Source: Streptomyces abyssalis
Lineage (GTDB): Bacteria; Actinomycetota; Actinomycetes; Streptomycetales; Streptomycetaceae
Length of the DNA: 64,000 bases
NCBI RefSeq assembly: GCF_001751365.1
Contig: NZ_LJGT01000038.1
Coordinates: forward strand, 907,540 to 971,539
Direction of reading: 5' to 3'
In this document: positions 1-7,078 of the stretch, one piece after another
How positions within the stretch are numbered: the stretch's first letter is position 1
Layout of the letters: each line of letters starts with the position of its first letter
Made by a program: the position numbers and the translations under genes
The notes under the pieces: model-generated
What the model saw: only the letters and a program-made list of their open reading frames with translations
The model's database searches: none
What the model was told of the DNA's origin: nothing

Positions 1-1
1 G

Positions 2-319
2 GCCTGGCGCACGGGCGACGCCGCAGCGGCCCGACCGCTCGGGCATGCTCTGGCCCGGTTGTCGGCCGCAGCCTTCGCCGAGCCCAACCCCACCGTGATC
101 AAAGGGGTGTTGCACGCCCAGGGCCGCATCCCCACGGCGGACGTACGGCTGCCGCTGCTGCCCGCCGGGCGGGACTCGGTGGAGGAGGCCCTCAAGGAAT
201 GCGGCTACCGGGCCTGCGAGGTGCCGCCGGAGCCCCCGCGGTACGGCCCTGCGCAAGGACAGTGCCCGCAGGAGCCGCCACCTATGGCCGGCGCAGCCGG
301 CGCACCGGGAGATGCGTGA
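2..319 (+). CDS. 4-hydroxy-tetrahydrodipicolinate synthase family, C-terminal end only
   Basis: The reading frame is open from the first base of the window, so only the last 105 residues are present. The part reading AEPNPTVIKGVLHAQGR and then DVRLPLLP matches the usual C-terminal helix region of DapA/DHDPS-family lyases (NP.xxK..L...G, RLPL.P). The TIM barrel and catalytic Lys lie upstream of the window. About 40 Pro/Gly-rich residues follow the point where DHDPS proteins normally stop, and the 3' end overlaps the convergent P450 gene by 38 bases, so the tail may be read-through after loss of an original stop. DHDPS, KDG aldolase and NAL subfamilies cannot be separated from this fragment. 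Confidence 0.72.
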   Translation, partial: AWRTGDAAAARPLGHALARLSAAAFAEPNPTVIKGVLHAQGRIPTADVRLPLLPAGRDSVEEALKECGYRACEVPPEPPRYGPAQGQCPQEPPPMAGAAGAPGDA

Positions 320-1547
320 TGCCGTTGATGAAGTTGGAGACCAGGCGGACCGGCGGACCGTCGAGTTCGAGCTCCGGGAGGCGGGTGAGGAACCCGGTGA
401 AGAAGATCCGCATCTGCAGACGCCCGAAGTGCGCGCCGAGGCACATGTGCGGGCCCTGACCGAAGGCCAGGTGGTCGTTGGGCGTGCGGGTGATGTCGAA
501 ACGGTACGGATCGGGGAAGACGCGCTCGTCGAAGTGGGCGGAGGCGTGGTAGACCACGACCTTGTCCCCCTCGCCGATCCGCTGCCCGGCCAGTTCGGTG
601 TCCCGGGTGGCGGTGCGGCGGAAGCTGAGCACCGGCGGGTGCCAGCGCAGCATCTCCTCCACGGCGTCGGGCACGAGGCCGGGGTCGTCGCGCAACCGCC
701 GGTAGGCGTCGGGGTGTTCGAGGAGGGCCAGGACTCCGCCGGGCAGGGCGCTGCGCACGGTGTCGTTGCCGGCGATCACGACGAGGAAGAAGAACATCGC
801 GAGCTCTTCGCCGGTCAGGGGGCGCCCGTCGTCGAGGGTGGCGGTGGCCAGGGCCGTAATCAGGTCGTCCGCGGGGTGGCTGCGCTTGTGCCGGGCCAGC
901 TCGTGGGCGTAGTCGAACATGTCGCGCAGCATCGCGGGTGAACGCGGGTTGACGGGCCGTCCGTCGGAGTCGCGCACGACCTCTGCGTGTTCGGGGTCCT
1001 GGTAGCCGATGACCCGGTTGGTCCACTTCAGCAGCAGGCCCCGGTCGGCGGCGGGGACGCCGAGGAGTTCGGCGAGGTTGGCGAGGGGGAATTCGTCGGT
1101 GACCTCGGGAGGAAGGTCCCAACTGCCGCGCCCGGCAACGGCGTCCAGCAGGGCGGTGGCACGTGCGGTGATCTGTGCGGTGAAGCGCTCCAGGCGCCGT
1201 CGGGTGAACACGGCGGCGGCCAGCCGTCGTATCCGGCTGTGCTCGGGCGGATCCATGTTGAGGATCATGCGCCGGATGAAGTCGAGGTCTTCCGGGGCGG
1301 GATCGCGGATCTGCGTGGCGCCCAGCCAGGACGAGTACACGGCGGGATCGCGCAGCACGGCGCGGACGTCCTGGTAGCGGGTGACGGCCCAGTATCCGGG
1401 TCCGGCGGGCCAGTCGAGCACTTCGCGCTCGTCCTGCCGGCAGACCGGCGCCTCGTCGCGCAGCCGGCGGAACCCGTCGTGGGGAATGCCGCGCGCGAAC
1501 ACGCGGGGGTCGAACACGTCGGGGATGCCTGCGGGGGCCGCGGCCAT
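282..1547 (-). CDS. cytochrome P450
   Basis: A 421-residue soluble bacterial class-I P450 that would take electrons from a ferredoxin and hydroxylate a small or lipidic substrate. The I-helix motif AGNDT lies near residue 257, the ExxR motif (EEMLRWHP) near 300, and the heme-binding loop FGQGPHMCLGAHFGR has its axial Cys near 369. The overall pattern (LNMDPPEHSRIRRL, then HLPVRRL at the end) resembles the CYP124/125/142 steroid- and lipid-oxidising group, but the substrate is an inference. The start codon overlaps the stop of the upstream hydrolase by one base (TGATG), so the two are translationally coupled. No ferredoxin gene is adjacent. Confidence 0.93.
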   Translation of the reverse strand: MAAAPAGIPDVFDPRVFARGIPHDGFRRLRDEAPVCRQDEREVLDWPAGPGYWAVTRYQDVRAVLRDPAVYSSWLGATQIRDPAPEDLDFIRRMILNMDPPEHSRIRRLAAAVFTRRRLERFTAQITARATALLDAVAGRGSWDLPPEVTDEFPLANLAELLGVPAADRGLLLKWTNRVIGYQDPEHAEVVRDSDGRPVNPRSPAMLRDMFDYAHELARHKRSHPADDLITALATATLDDGRPLTGEELAMFFFLVVIAGNDTVRSALPGGVLALLEHPDAYRRLRDDPGLVPDAVEEMLRWHPPVLSFRRTATRDTELAGQRIGEGDKVVVYHASAHFDERVFPDPYRFDITRTPNDHLAFGQGPHMCLGAHFGRLQMRIFFTGFLTRLPELELDGPPVRLVSNFINGITHLPVRRLRRP

Positions 1548-2299
1548 CAGTGCCTCCGCAGGAAGCGCTCGACGCTGCTGGTGAGGGCCACCGGGGACTC
1601 ATCCATCGCGTAGTGCCCCGCGTCGGGGAAGATCTCCAGCTCCAGGTTCGGGTACCAGGCTCCGAACGTCGCCTCCATGGTCTCGGGGCCCAGCGCCGGG
1701 TCGTGCCGTCCGGCGATCACCTGGATCGGCACGTCACGGCCCTGGATCTCGGTGTGGAAGTCGGTGCGGGCCCAGGCAGGAAGCCAGGCGGCGAACGCGT
1801 CACGGTCCGAGTTGTCCAGCGAATGGCGCACCATGGCGTCCAGCCAGGTTCCGGTGAGCCGGTTTCCGGTGGTGAAGTCGATGATCGCGCGGCGGCTGCC
1901 GGGACTGTCGGCGGCGCTGGAGAACAGCTGCCAGCTCTGCTCGTCGAACGGCACGCCGCCGGCGGGCACCGGTGACACACCGACGAGTGCCCGTACGCGC
2001 TCGGGAGCGTCGGCGTACACCCGTTGCATGACGGATCCGCCCATCGAGTGCCCGAGCAACGAGAAGCGCTCCGCACCCAGTTCGTCCGCGGCCGTCAGCA
2101 CGTCGTCCGCCGCCTCGGCGACCGAGAACCGCCCCGTCTCGCCCCGACGGGCCCCGTAGCCGCGGCAGTCCAGGAACACATAGCTGAACGTCTCCTGGTC
2201 GAGGTGCGGCAGCACGGCCTGCCACGACCGCGACGAGCCGAACCAGCCGTGCAGAACCAGCACGGTGTGCGCTCCTGTGCCGACACGCTGAAAGTCCAT
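1547..2299 (-). CDS. alpha/beta-fold hydrolase
   Basis: 250 residues, a typical length for the family. The nucleophile elbow GHSMGG places the Ser near residue 85, the acid is the Asp of AGRHDPAL near 199, and the base is the His of DAGHYAMDE near 229. The oxyanion region is LVLHGWFGSS near residue 14. No signal peptide or membrane helix is visible, so it is cytoplasmic. It is the first gene of a two-gene unit with the P450, its stop TGA sharing a base with the P450 ATG, which suggests the pair process the same substrate, for example ester or lactone hydrolysis after or before oxidation. Substrate unknown. Confidence 0.9.
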   Translation of the reverse strand: MDFQRVGTGAHTVLVLHGWFGSSRSWQAVLPHLDQETFSYVFLDCRGYGARRGETGRFSVAEAADDVLTAADELGAERFSLLGHSMGGSVMQRVYADAPERVRALVGVSPVPAGGVPFDEQSWQLFSSAADSPGSRRAIIDFTTGNRLTGTWLDAMVRHSLDNSDRDAFAAWLPAWARTDFHTEIQGRDVPIQVIAGRHDPALGPETMEATFGAWYPNLELEIFPDAGHYAMDESPVALTSSVERFLRRH

Positions 2300-2408
2300 G
2301 TTCCGTCCCTCGCAGCAGAGTTGGTGGGCGCGGCGAGCTTAGGACCACGGACCGTGGCAGAGGAACAGGGCATCCTTCGCGAAACGGCAGACTGCCGCTG
2401 CGCTGTTG

Positions 2409-4685
2409 TCAGCGGGCGCGGGCGGCGTTCATCTCGTCCACGGCGCCACGGGCGTCGCCGAGGTTGGCGAAGTCGACGGCCACGAAATTGACGGGCCGGC
2501 CGCGTTCCGCCCCGCAGCGGCGGGCCCGGTCCAGCACGAAGCTCTTCGCGTTGACCTCGCCGGCGTCGAGGCGGCTGCCGCCCGCGTCGGTGATGAAGTG
2601 GTTGAGCAGGAAGAGCCGTTTGCCGGTGCCGCCGCGGTTGGGTGCGCAGCTCATGCTGCCGGGGTCGGGGAAGTCGTACGGGGTCTCCATTCCGTACCGG
2701 TAGAAGCCGCGGTACCAGCCGGCCGGTCCCCCCGACCCTTCCGAGAAGACGACCAGCCGCTTGTTGCCGGCGACCATCTCCCCCAGCGTCGGCCAGGGGG
2801 ACTCCGGGTCGCGGTCGGGCGTGAACAGCAGGTCCTGCAGACCCGCCTTGCGGAAGGCGGAGGCCGTCTGCTCGCCGGTGATGCCGTTCTGGACGACCAG
2901 CGTGACGACCTCCTCCGGGTGCTGCTGGAGCCAGACGCGGATCTCACGCAGCGTCTCGACGAGTGGAAGCGCGCCGGCGCGGCAGGCCGCGTGGCACAGC
3001 CACAGGCCCGGCCGGGCAGGGCCGGCCTTGTCGATGACTTCCGCGACCTTCCGCTGCATGCCGGGGGCGAAGTCGGACACCTTCAGCCGCTCGGCGATCC
3101 GGTCGGAGGGTTCCCAGGTGTGGGTGTCGACGAGCAGCGCGCGGGCGCCGTCGTCCAGTTGGGTCGTGATGTCGCCGTCCTGGAGCGGACTGATGAACCT
3201 GTCCGCGGTGGAGGACATCGAGTTGTGCGTGGTCAGGTATGCCGCCTCGTCGTAGCGGAGGTCGCACAGCTGAGCCGATCCGTTGCAGTGGGCCCGCTCC
3301 GGCTCACCGGCGGCGGTGGGGGCGAGCACCACGCCGAACACGACCGCGGCCGCGACGGCAGCGGAGGTCCCGCCCACCAGGCGTGTGCGCGTACGCCGGT
3401 TCAGCGCCCGCAGAGCGGTGCGCACGGCCCGGTGCCGTTCCCGTACGGCGGCCGCGGTCACCAGCAGCGCGCCCGCGGCGAGCGGCACGGCGGCGGCGGA
3501 GAGGCCCGCGGTGCCGAGGGCGGCGAGGGCGTTGCGCTGCAGGTCCTCCGCCAGGCCGGCCAGTGACGGCGGCCACGACGCGGGAGCCTGCCACAGCAGG
3601 TCGCCGGCCCTGTGACGTACCGCCCAGAACGCGACGGCCGGCAGAGCGCCGCCCACGGCGAGGATCCAGCCGGCCGTACGCAGCCCGCGCGTCCGGCGCC
3701 CCGGCGGTCCGGACACCCAGAGGAAGACGAGGGCGAGAAGCCCGACGGCGACGGCGAGCGTCTGCGCCGGGCCCTGCATGAGGCGGGTGACAGCGCGCGC
3801 CGACTCCAGCGCGCCGGTGTCCACGCCCGCGCCTCTCAGGTCGTGTACGGCGTTCCAGCGTCCGCCGTCGGCCATCCGCAGCAGGTCCCGCCGGCTTCTC
3901 TCCTCGCCGCTGCCGGCCTTGGTGCCGGGCAGATGCGGCCCGACGGCGGCGAGGGCGGTGCCCGTGTCGCCCGCTGCGAGGGCCCCTTCGACCTGCGGCC
4001 GCAGCGATGCCCGCTCGTTCGCGGGTACGCCGGACAGCAACGCGGAGGTGACCGTATCCACGGCCCGGTCGCTGAGCTCCACCTCGGGCAGGCCGGCCGG
4101 CTCACGGCCCGCCGCGACCCTGTCGAGGGCCTCGTCCACGCGGGCGAGCACCGCCGAGACCTTCGCCTCGGGCGAGGCCCGCTCACCGGAGGCCAGACCG
4201 CCCAGGTACACCTGCGCGAGCTCGCCGACGTTGGCGAGGACCGGCCGCAGGTTCACCGACACCCCCAGGGAGCGGGAGTCACCGCGGAAGTAGCCGGTCA
4301 GGGCGGCGATCTGCTCGCCCGTCAGCTGCCGGACCGTGGTCGGGGGCAGCACGGTCTTCAGGTTGGCCGTCACCACGGTTTCCGGGACGGGCAGCCGGGA
4401 CAGCAGGCTCCTGGTGACGGGACGGGAGCGCGGGTCGACCAGGACCTCGTCGTACAGCCGGTCGTACGCCCGCTCGTCGTCCAGCACGGCCTGGTAGTAC
4501 CCGCGCTCCAGGACCGTCGCGCGCAGTGTCGCGGCGCCGACGAGAGCCGTCACGCACACGACCGCGACGAGGCACGCCAGCACACGTACGGGCCCGACCC
4601 AGCGTGCGTGCCGCCACGCCGCGGGACGGGCACGGCGCAGGAACGGACGCAGGGGGGTCCCGCGCACGGCGCATGGCGCGGCCAT
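2409..4685 (-). CDS. multi-pass membrane protein with C-terminal PI-PLC-X-like phosphodiesterase domain
   Basis: 758 residues. I chose ATG 4685 because GGAGG sits seven bases upstream; the frame stays open to an ATG at 4775. An N-terminal helix (about 17-45) is followed by some 220 extracytoplasmic residues, then several hydrophobic segments between about 300 and 460. The C-terminal 270 residues look like a PLC-like phosphodiesterase: YLTTHNSMSS and LLVDTHTWEP carry the two His expected in the PI-PLC-X active site, and WLCHAACRAG and VVTLVVQN follow. The catalytic domain probably faces outside and cleaves phosphodiesters of lipids or glycans. The membrane/PLC fusion is the unusual feature; the substrate is unknown. 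Confidence 0.82.
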   Translation of the reverse strand: MAAPCAVRGTPLRPFLRRARPAAWRHARWVGPVRVLACLVAVVCVTALVGAATLRATVLERGYYQAVLDDERAYDRLYDEVLVDPRSRPVTRSLLSRLPVPETVVTANLKTVLPPTTVRQLTGEQIAALTGYFRGDSRSLGVSVNLRPVLANVGELAQVYLGGLASGERASPEAKVSAVLARVDEALDRVAAGREPAGLPEVELSDRAVDTVTSALLSGVPANERASLRPQVEGALAAGDTGTALAAVGPHLPGTKAGSGEERSRRDLLRMADGGRWNAVHDLRGAGVDTGALESARAVTRLMQGPAQTLAVAVGLLALVFLWVSGPPGRRTRGLRTAGWILAVGGALPAVAFWAVRHRAGDLLWQAPASWPPSLAGLAEDLQRNALAALGTAGLSAAAVPLAAGALLVTAAAVRERHRAVRTALRALNRRTRTRLVGGTSAAVAAAVVFGVVLAPTAAGEPERAHCNGSAQLCDLRYDEAAYLTTHNSMSSTADRFISPLQDGDITTQLDDGARALLVDTHTWEPSDRIAERLKVSDFAPGMQRKVAEVIDKAGPARPGLWLCHAACRAGALPLVETLREIRVWLQQHPEEVVTLVVQNGITGEQTASAFRKAGLQDLLFTPDRDPESPWPTLGEMVAGNKRLVVFSEGSGGPAGWYRGFYRYGMETPYDFPDPGSMSCAPNRGGTGKRLFLLNHFITDAGGSRLDAGEVNAKSFVLDRARRCGAERGRPVNFVAVDFANLGDARGAVDEMNAARAR

Positions 4686-5035
4686 CGTCCGCCCTCCAGC
4701 TCTCCGGTTCGGCGTCGGGAGGCCCCTGGTGAAGGGGCCCGGCCTGGCTGCTTTCCCGAATCGGGCGGCACTCATGCGGCTTCCGCACGCGACAGCGCGT
4801 CCGGCCGCCCCGGCGTCCCCCTTACGACGTCACGGGGCTCTCCAGCAGGGTGACGCGGTTGCCGTCGGGGTCGTGCACAGCCGCGAACCGGGCCTTCTGA
4901 CCGCCCTGTTGGACGTCACCGGCCTGGATGCCCCGCTCCGCGAGCTCCGCGATGGTCTCGTCCAGGTCCGCCACCACCAGGTTCAGCAGCGTCGACCCCG
5001 CGTGCTCGGGGGATTCGAAGACCTGGACCCAGCCG

Positions 5036-5992
5036 CTAGGTGTATTGACCTGATGCGTTGTTCACACGGCTGATTGGTGGCTGGCCTCCGAGTGCTGTGT
5101 GGCATCGGTGGTGGTTGTAGGTGTGCAGGAAGCTGTCCAGTGCGGCTGTGCGCTCTGCGTTGCTGGCGTAGGGCTGTTGGTAGGCCCATTCATCGAGAAG
5201 GGTGCGGTTGAAGCGCTCGACCTTGCCGTTGGTCTGTGGCCGGTAGGCGCGGGTGCGCTTGCCCGTCGCGCCGAGATCGGTCAGAGCCTGCTGGAACAAG
5301 CTGCTCTTGCGGTAGGACCAGGCGTTGTCGGTCAGCACCCGCTCGATGCGGCGGATGCCGTGGTGGGCAAAGTGGGCGGCCGCTCGGTAGAGGAAGCCGG
5401 CGCATGTGGCTGCCTTCTCATCGGTGTGGACCTCGCTGTAGGCCAGGCGGCTGTGGTCATCGACGGCGGAGTGGATGTAATCGAAGCCGACACCGGTCTT
5501 GGTGAGCCGGCTCTCGGCCCGGCCGTGGACACGCCAGCCGCCGCCATCGGGGATACGTCCGAGCTTCTTGACATCGACGTGTACCAACTCGCCGGGAGCC
5601 GCGCGTTCGTAGCGTCGGATCACGGTTCCAGTGGGTCGGTCCATCCAGGCCAGCCGGTGCAGACCATGCCGCGTCAGTATCCGGTGAACGGTCGAGGCGG
5701 GCAGGCCCAGGATCGGCCCGATCCTGGCCGGTCCCAGCTTGCGGATCCGGCGCAGTTCGCACACCCGGGCCTCGTCTGCGGCCGGGGTGCGACGCGGCGT
5801 GGTGTGCGGTCGGCTGGAGCGGTCGTGCAGCCCTGCTTCGCCCTCCCGGCGCCAGCGGCGGACCCACTTGTGGGCGGTGACCCGGGAGATCCCCATCGCA
5901 CCCGCAACATGAGCGACGGGACAGCCGGAACGGACACGATCGACCAGCAGCCGCCTGCCATGAACAGTCAGACGGGCATTACGGTGGGACAC
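5036..5992 (-). CDS. IS481-family transposase
   Basis: 318 residues. The N-terminal helix-turn-helix (about 5-65; VAHVAGAMGISRVTAHKWV) is followed by an rve/DDE integrase core with catalytic residues Asp near 140 (HVDVKKLG), Asp near 222 (LTDNAWSYR) and Glu near 258 (NGKVERFNR). HRCHTALGGQPP is the usual C-terminal signature. It catalyses excision and integration at the terminal repeats. The stop codon TAG lies in the flanking target duplication rather than in the element: the last Thr codon joins one base of the element to two bases of target, then TAG follows. Translation would therefore end at a fixed point only at CTAG targets. Confidence 0.95.
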   Translation of the reverse strand: MSHRNARLTVHGRRLLVDRVRSGCPVAHVAGAMGISRVTAHKWVRRWRREGEAGLHDRSSRPHTTPRRTPAADEARVCELRRIRKLGPARIGPILGLPASTVHRILTRHGLHRLAWMDRPTGTVIRRYERAAPGELVHVDVKKLGRIPDGGGWRVHGRAESRLTKTGVGFDYIHSAVDDHSRLAYSEVHTDEKAATCAGFLYRAAAHFAHHGIRRIERVLTDNAWSYRKSSLFQQALTDLGATGKRTRAYRPQTNGKVERFNRTLLDEWAYQQPYASNAERTAALDSFLHTYNHHRCHTALGGQPPISRVNNASGQYT

Positions 5993-6092
5993 GAAGACCT
6001 CCCTGCGGTGCAGTCCTTAGACAGCTCCACCACAGCGGAGGTCTTCGCTATTGATCAAGACCCCAGAGTTAACAACGCTCATGATCAATACA
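5041..6092 (-). mobile_element. IS481-family insertion sequence, 1,052 bp, complete
   Basis: The left end begins TGTATTGACCTGATGCG and the reverse complement of the right end begins TGTATTGATCATGAGCG. The terminal inverted repeats are therefore about 25 bp long with a few mismatches. The element is flanked on both sides by the six-base direct repeat GCTAGG (5035-5040 and 6093-6098), which fits the NCTAGN target known for IS481. A single transposase gene fills it. The intact ends, intact target duplication and full-length transposase indicate a recent insertion and an element that may still be active. Confidence 0.93.
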
Positions 6093-6096
6093 GCTA

Positions 6097-6259
6097 GGAC
6101 CTGTCCGGTGGATCTTTGAGGACAAGCCTGCGGCGTCAGATGCGGTGCATCGCAAGGCGGAGGATCGTCCTCGTACTGGGCGTACTCGGGCGACTCCGAC
6201 AACGCAGCGAGGTGCCGTGGCTGTCGTCGCGGGCCCGAGAAGATCCGCCGGACAGGGCC
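6097..6259. mobile_element. MITE-like non-autonomous element, about 163 bp
   Basis: The left end reads GGACCTGTCCGGTGGATCTT and the reverse complement of the right end reads GGCCCTGTCCGGCGGATCTT, giving imperfect terminal inverted repeats of about 20 bp with two mismatches. There is no coding capacity. It interrupts the VOC gene after codon 45. Flanking CTAG/CCAG-like bases hint at a very short target duplication that I could not fix exactly. End structure and size suggest an internally deleted relative of a Streptomyces IS5-type element; the family is inferred. The IS481 target GCTAGG spans the junction between gene and element, so this element arrived first. Confidence 0.7.
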
Positions 6260-6498
6260 TGGGTGCGACGTGCCAGTCGGCCAGCCCGGGCATCGGCCTG
6301 GTGTCCGGCCCCCTGCCCATGAGCAGTTGATACCAGCTGACGGCGGCCTCGATGTCACGGACGGGAGCGACTGCGAGCACGTGCGAGAAGGTCATGCTGA
6401 ACTCTCCGTTCACCCGGCTGTGCGTTCACACATCTGCAGACCCGGCGCGTACCGCTTTGTCATCGCCGGGGGGACGCGCGTACCGGGAGCGCCGGTGC

Positions 6499-6873
6499 TC
6501 AGCGCGTGCCGGGCCCCTCGTCGGAACCCGGGCCGGGGCCGGGGAAGGCGTCCAGCAGACGGGCCGGAGCGGCCTGCCTCCAGGAATCGGCAAGGATGTC
6601 GCGCAGTTCGTCGATGTCGTCGAGAGCGGCGAGACGCACGCGCACCCACGGGGTGCCTGCCTCGTGGGGCGGAACCCAGAACTTCTCCGGCTCCGCCGCG
6701 ATCAGTTCGGTCCGCTCGTGCCTGGGGCAGCGCACGGCGAACGACGTCTCGTCGTCGGGGACCGTGATGAACATCTTGCCGGCGACGCGGAACGTGGGCA
6801 TCTGCCATGCCTCCTTCTCCACCGTCTCCGGGAATGACAGCGCGATACGGCGGACGTCCTCTGAGTCGAGCAT
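6499..6873 (-). CDS. MmcQ/YjbR family protein
   Basis: 124 residues. The conserved pattern of the MmcQ/YjbR family is present: an N-terminal helix (DVRRIALSFPETVEKEAW), a core strand FRVAGKMFITV, and then WVRVRLAALDD before the last helices. Family members have a CyaY-like fold and are often called DNA-binding, but no biochemical role is established. The C-terminal 15 residues are Gly/Pro-rich. It stands alone between the broken VOC gene and the divergent phospholipase gene. Confidence 0.85.
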   Translation of the reverse strand: MLDSEDVRRIALSFPETVEKEAWQMPTFRVAGKMFITVPDDETSFAVRCPRHERTELIAAEPEKFWVPPHEAGTPWVRVRLAALDDIDELRDILADSWRQAAPARLLDAFPGPGPGSDEGPGTR

Positions 6874-6992
6874 GGCACCAACCTATGGCGAGCAGGCAGC
6901 GACCGGAGCGGCACCGGAGCAGCAGCGGGCCGGCGCCGGACCAGCCCGGGCGAGCCGGGAGGAGCGCCGCACCCTTCCTCACTTTGACGGCT

Positions 6993-7014
6993 GTTCACCC
7001 GGGCACCCCTCATG
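6993..7014 (+). promoter_or_regulatory. possible PHO box (PhoP site) upstream of phospholipase C
   Basis: GTTCACCCGGG at 6993-7003 matches the 11-base direct-repeat unit of Streptomyces PhoP operators. The following 11 bases (CACCCCTCATG) match only weakly. It lies 65-86 bases upstream of the phospholipase start. Phosphate-starvation control of secreted phospholipases is well known in the genus, so the position makes sense, but one good unit alone is thin evidence. Confidence 0.35.
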
Positions 7015-7078
7015 CACCCCGCTCTTCTTGAAAGACTTCTCGCGCACACTCCCCACACTTCGCGAGGTCAACAGCCCC

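Larger units (their letters stand above)
4822..6395 (-). pseudogene. VOC/glyoxalase-family gene split by nested insertions
   Basis: The first 45 codons lie at 6395-6261 (from MTFSHVLAVAPVRDIEAAV to LADWHVAP, with GGAGAG upstream of the ATG). The last 71 codons lie at 5037-4822 (from SGWVQVFESPEHAG to VTLLESPVTS and a TAA stop). Joined, they give a continuous 116-residue VOC domain protein with no missing residues. About 163 bp of MITE-like DNA and a 1,052-bp IS481-family element separate the halves. The gene must have been intact recently, because both halves remain free of stops and frameshifts. The original function was probably a small metal-dependent VOC enzyme or a resistance-type binding protein; the intact substrate is unknown. 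Confidence 0.88.

Noticed and set aside
4686..4775. Thirty extra N-terminal codons for the PI-PLC-like protein
   Set aside because: ATG 4685 has GGAGG at the right distance and directly precedes the basic start of the first membrane helix.
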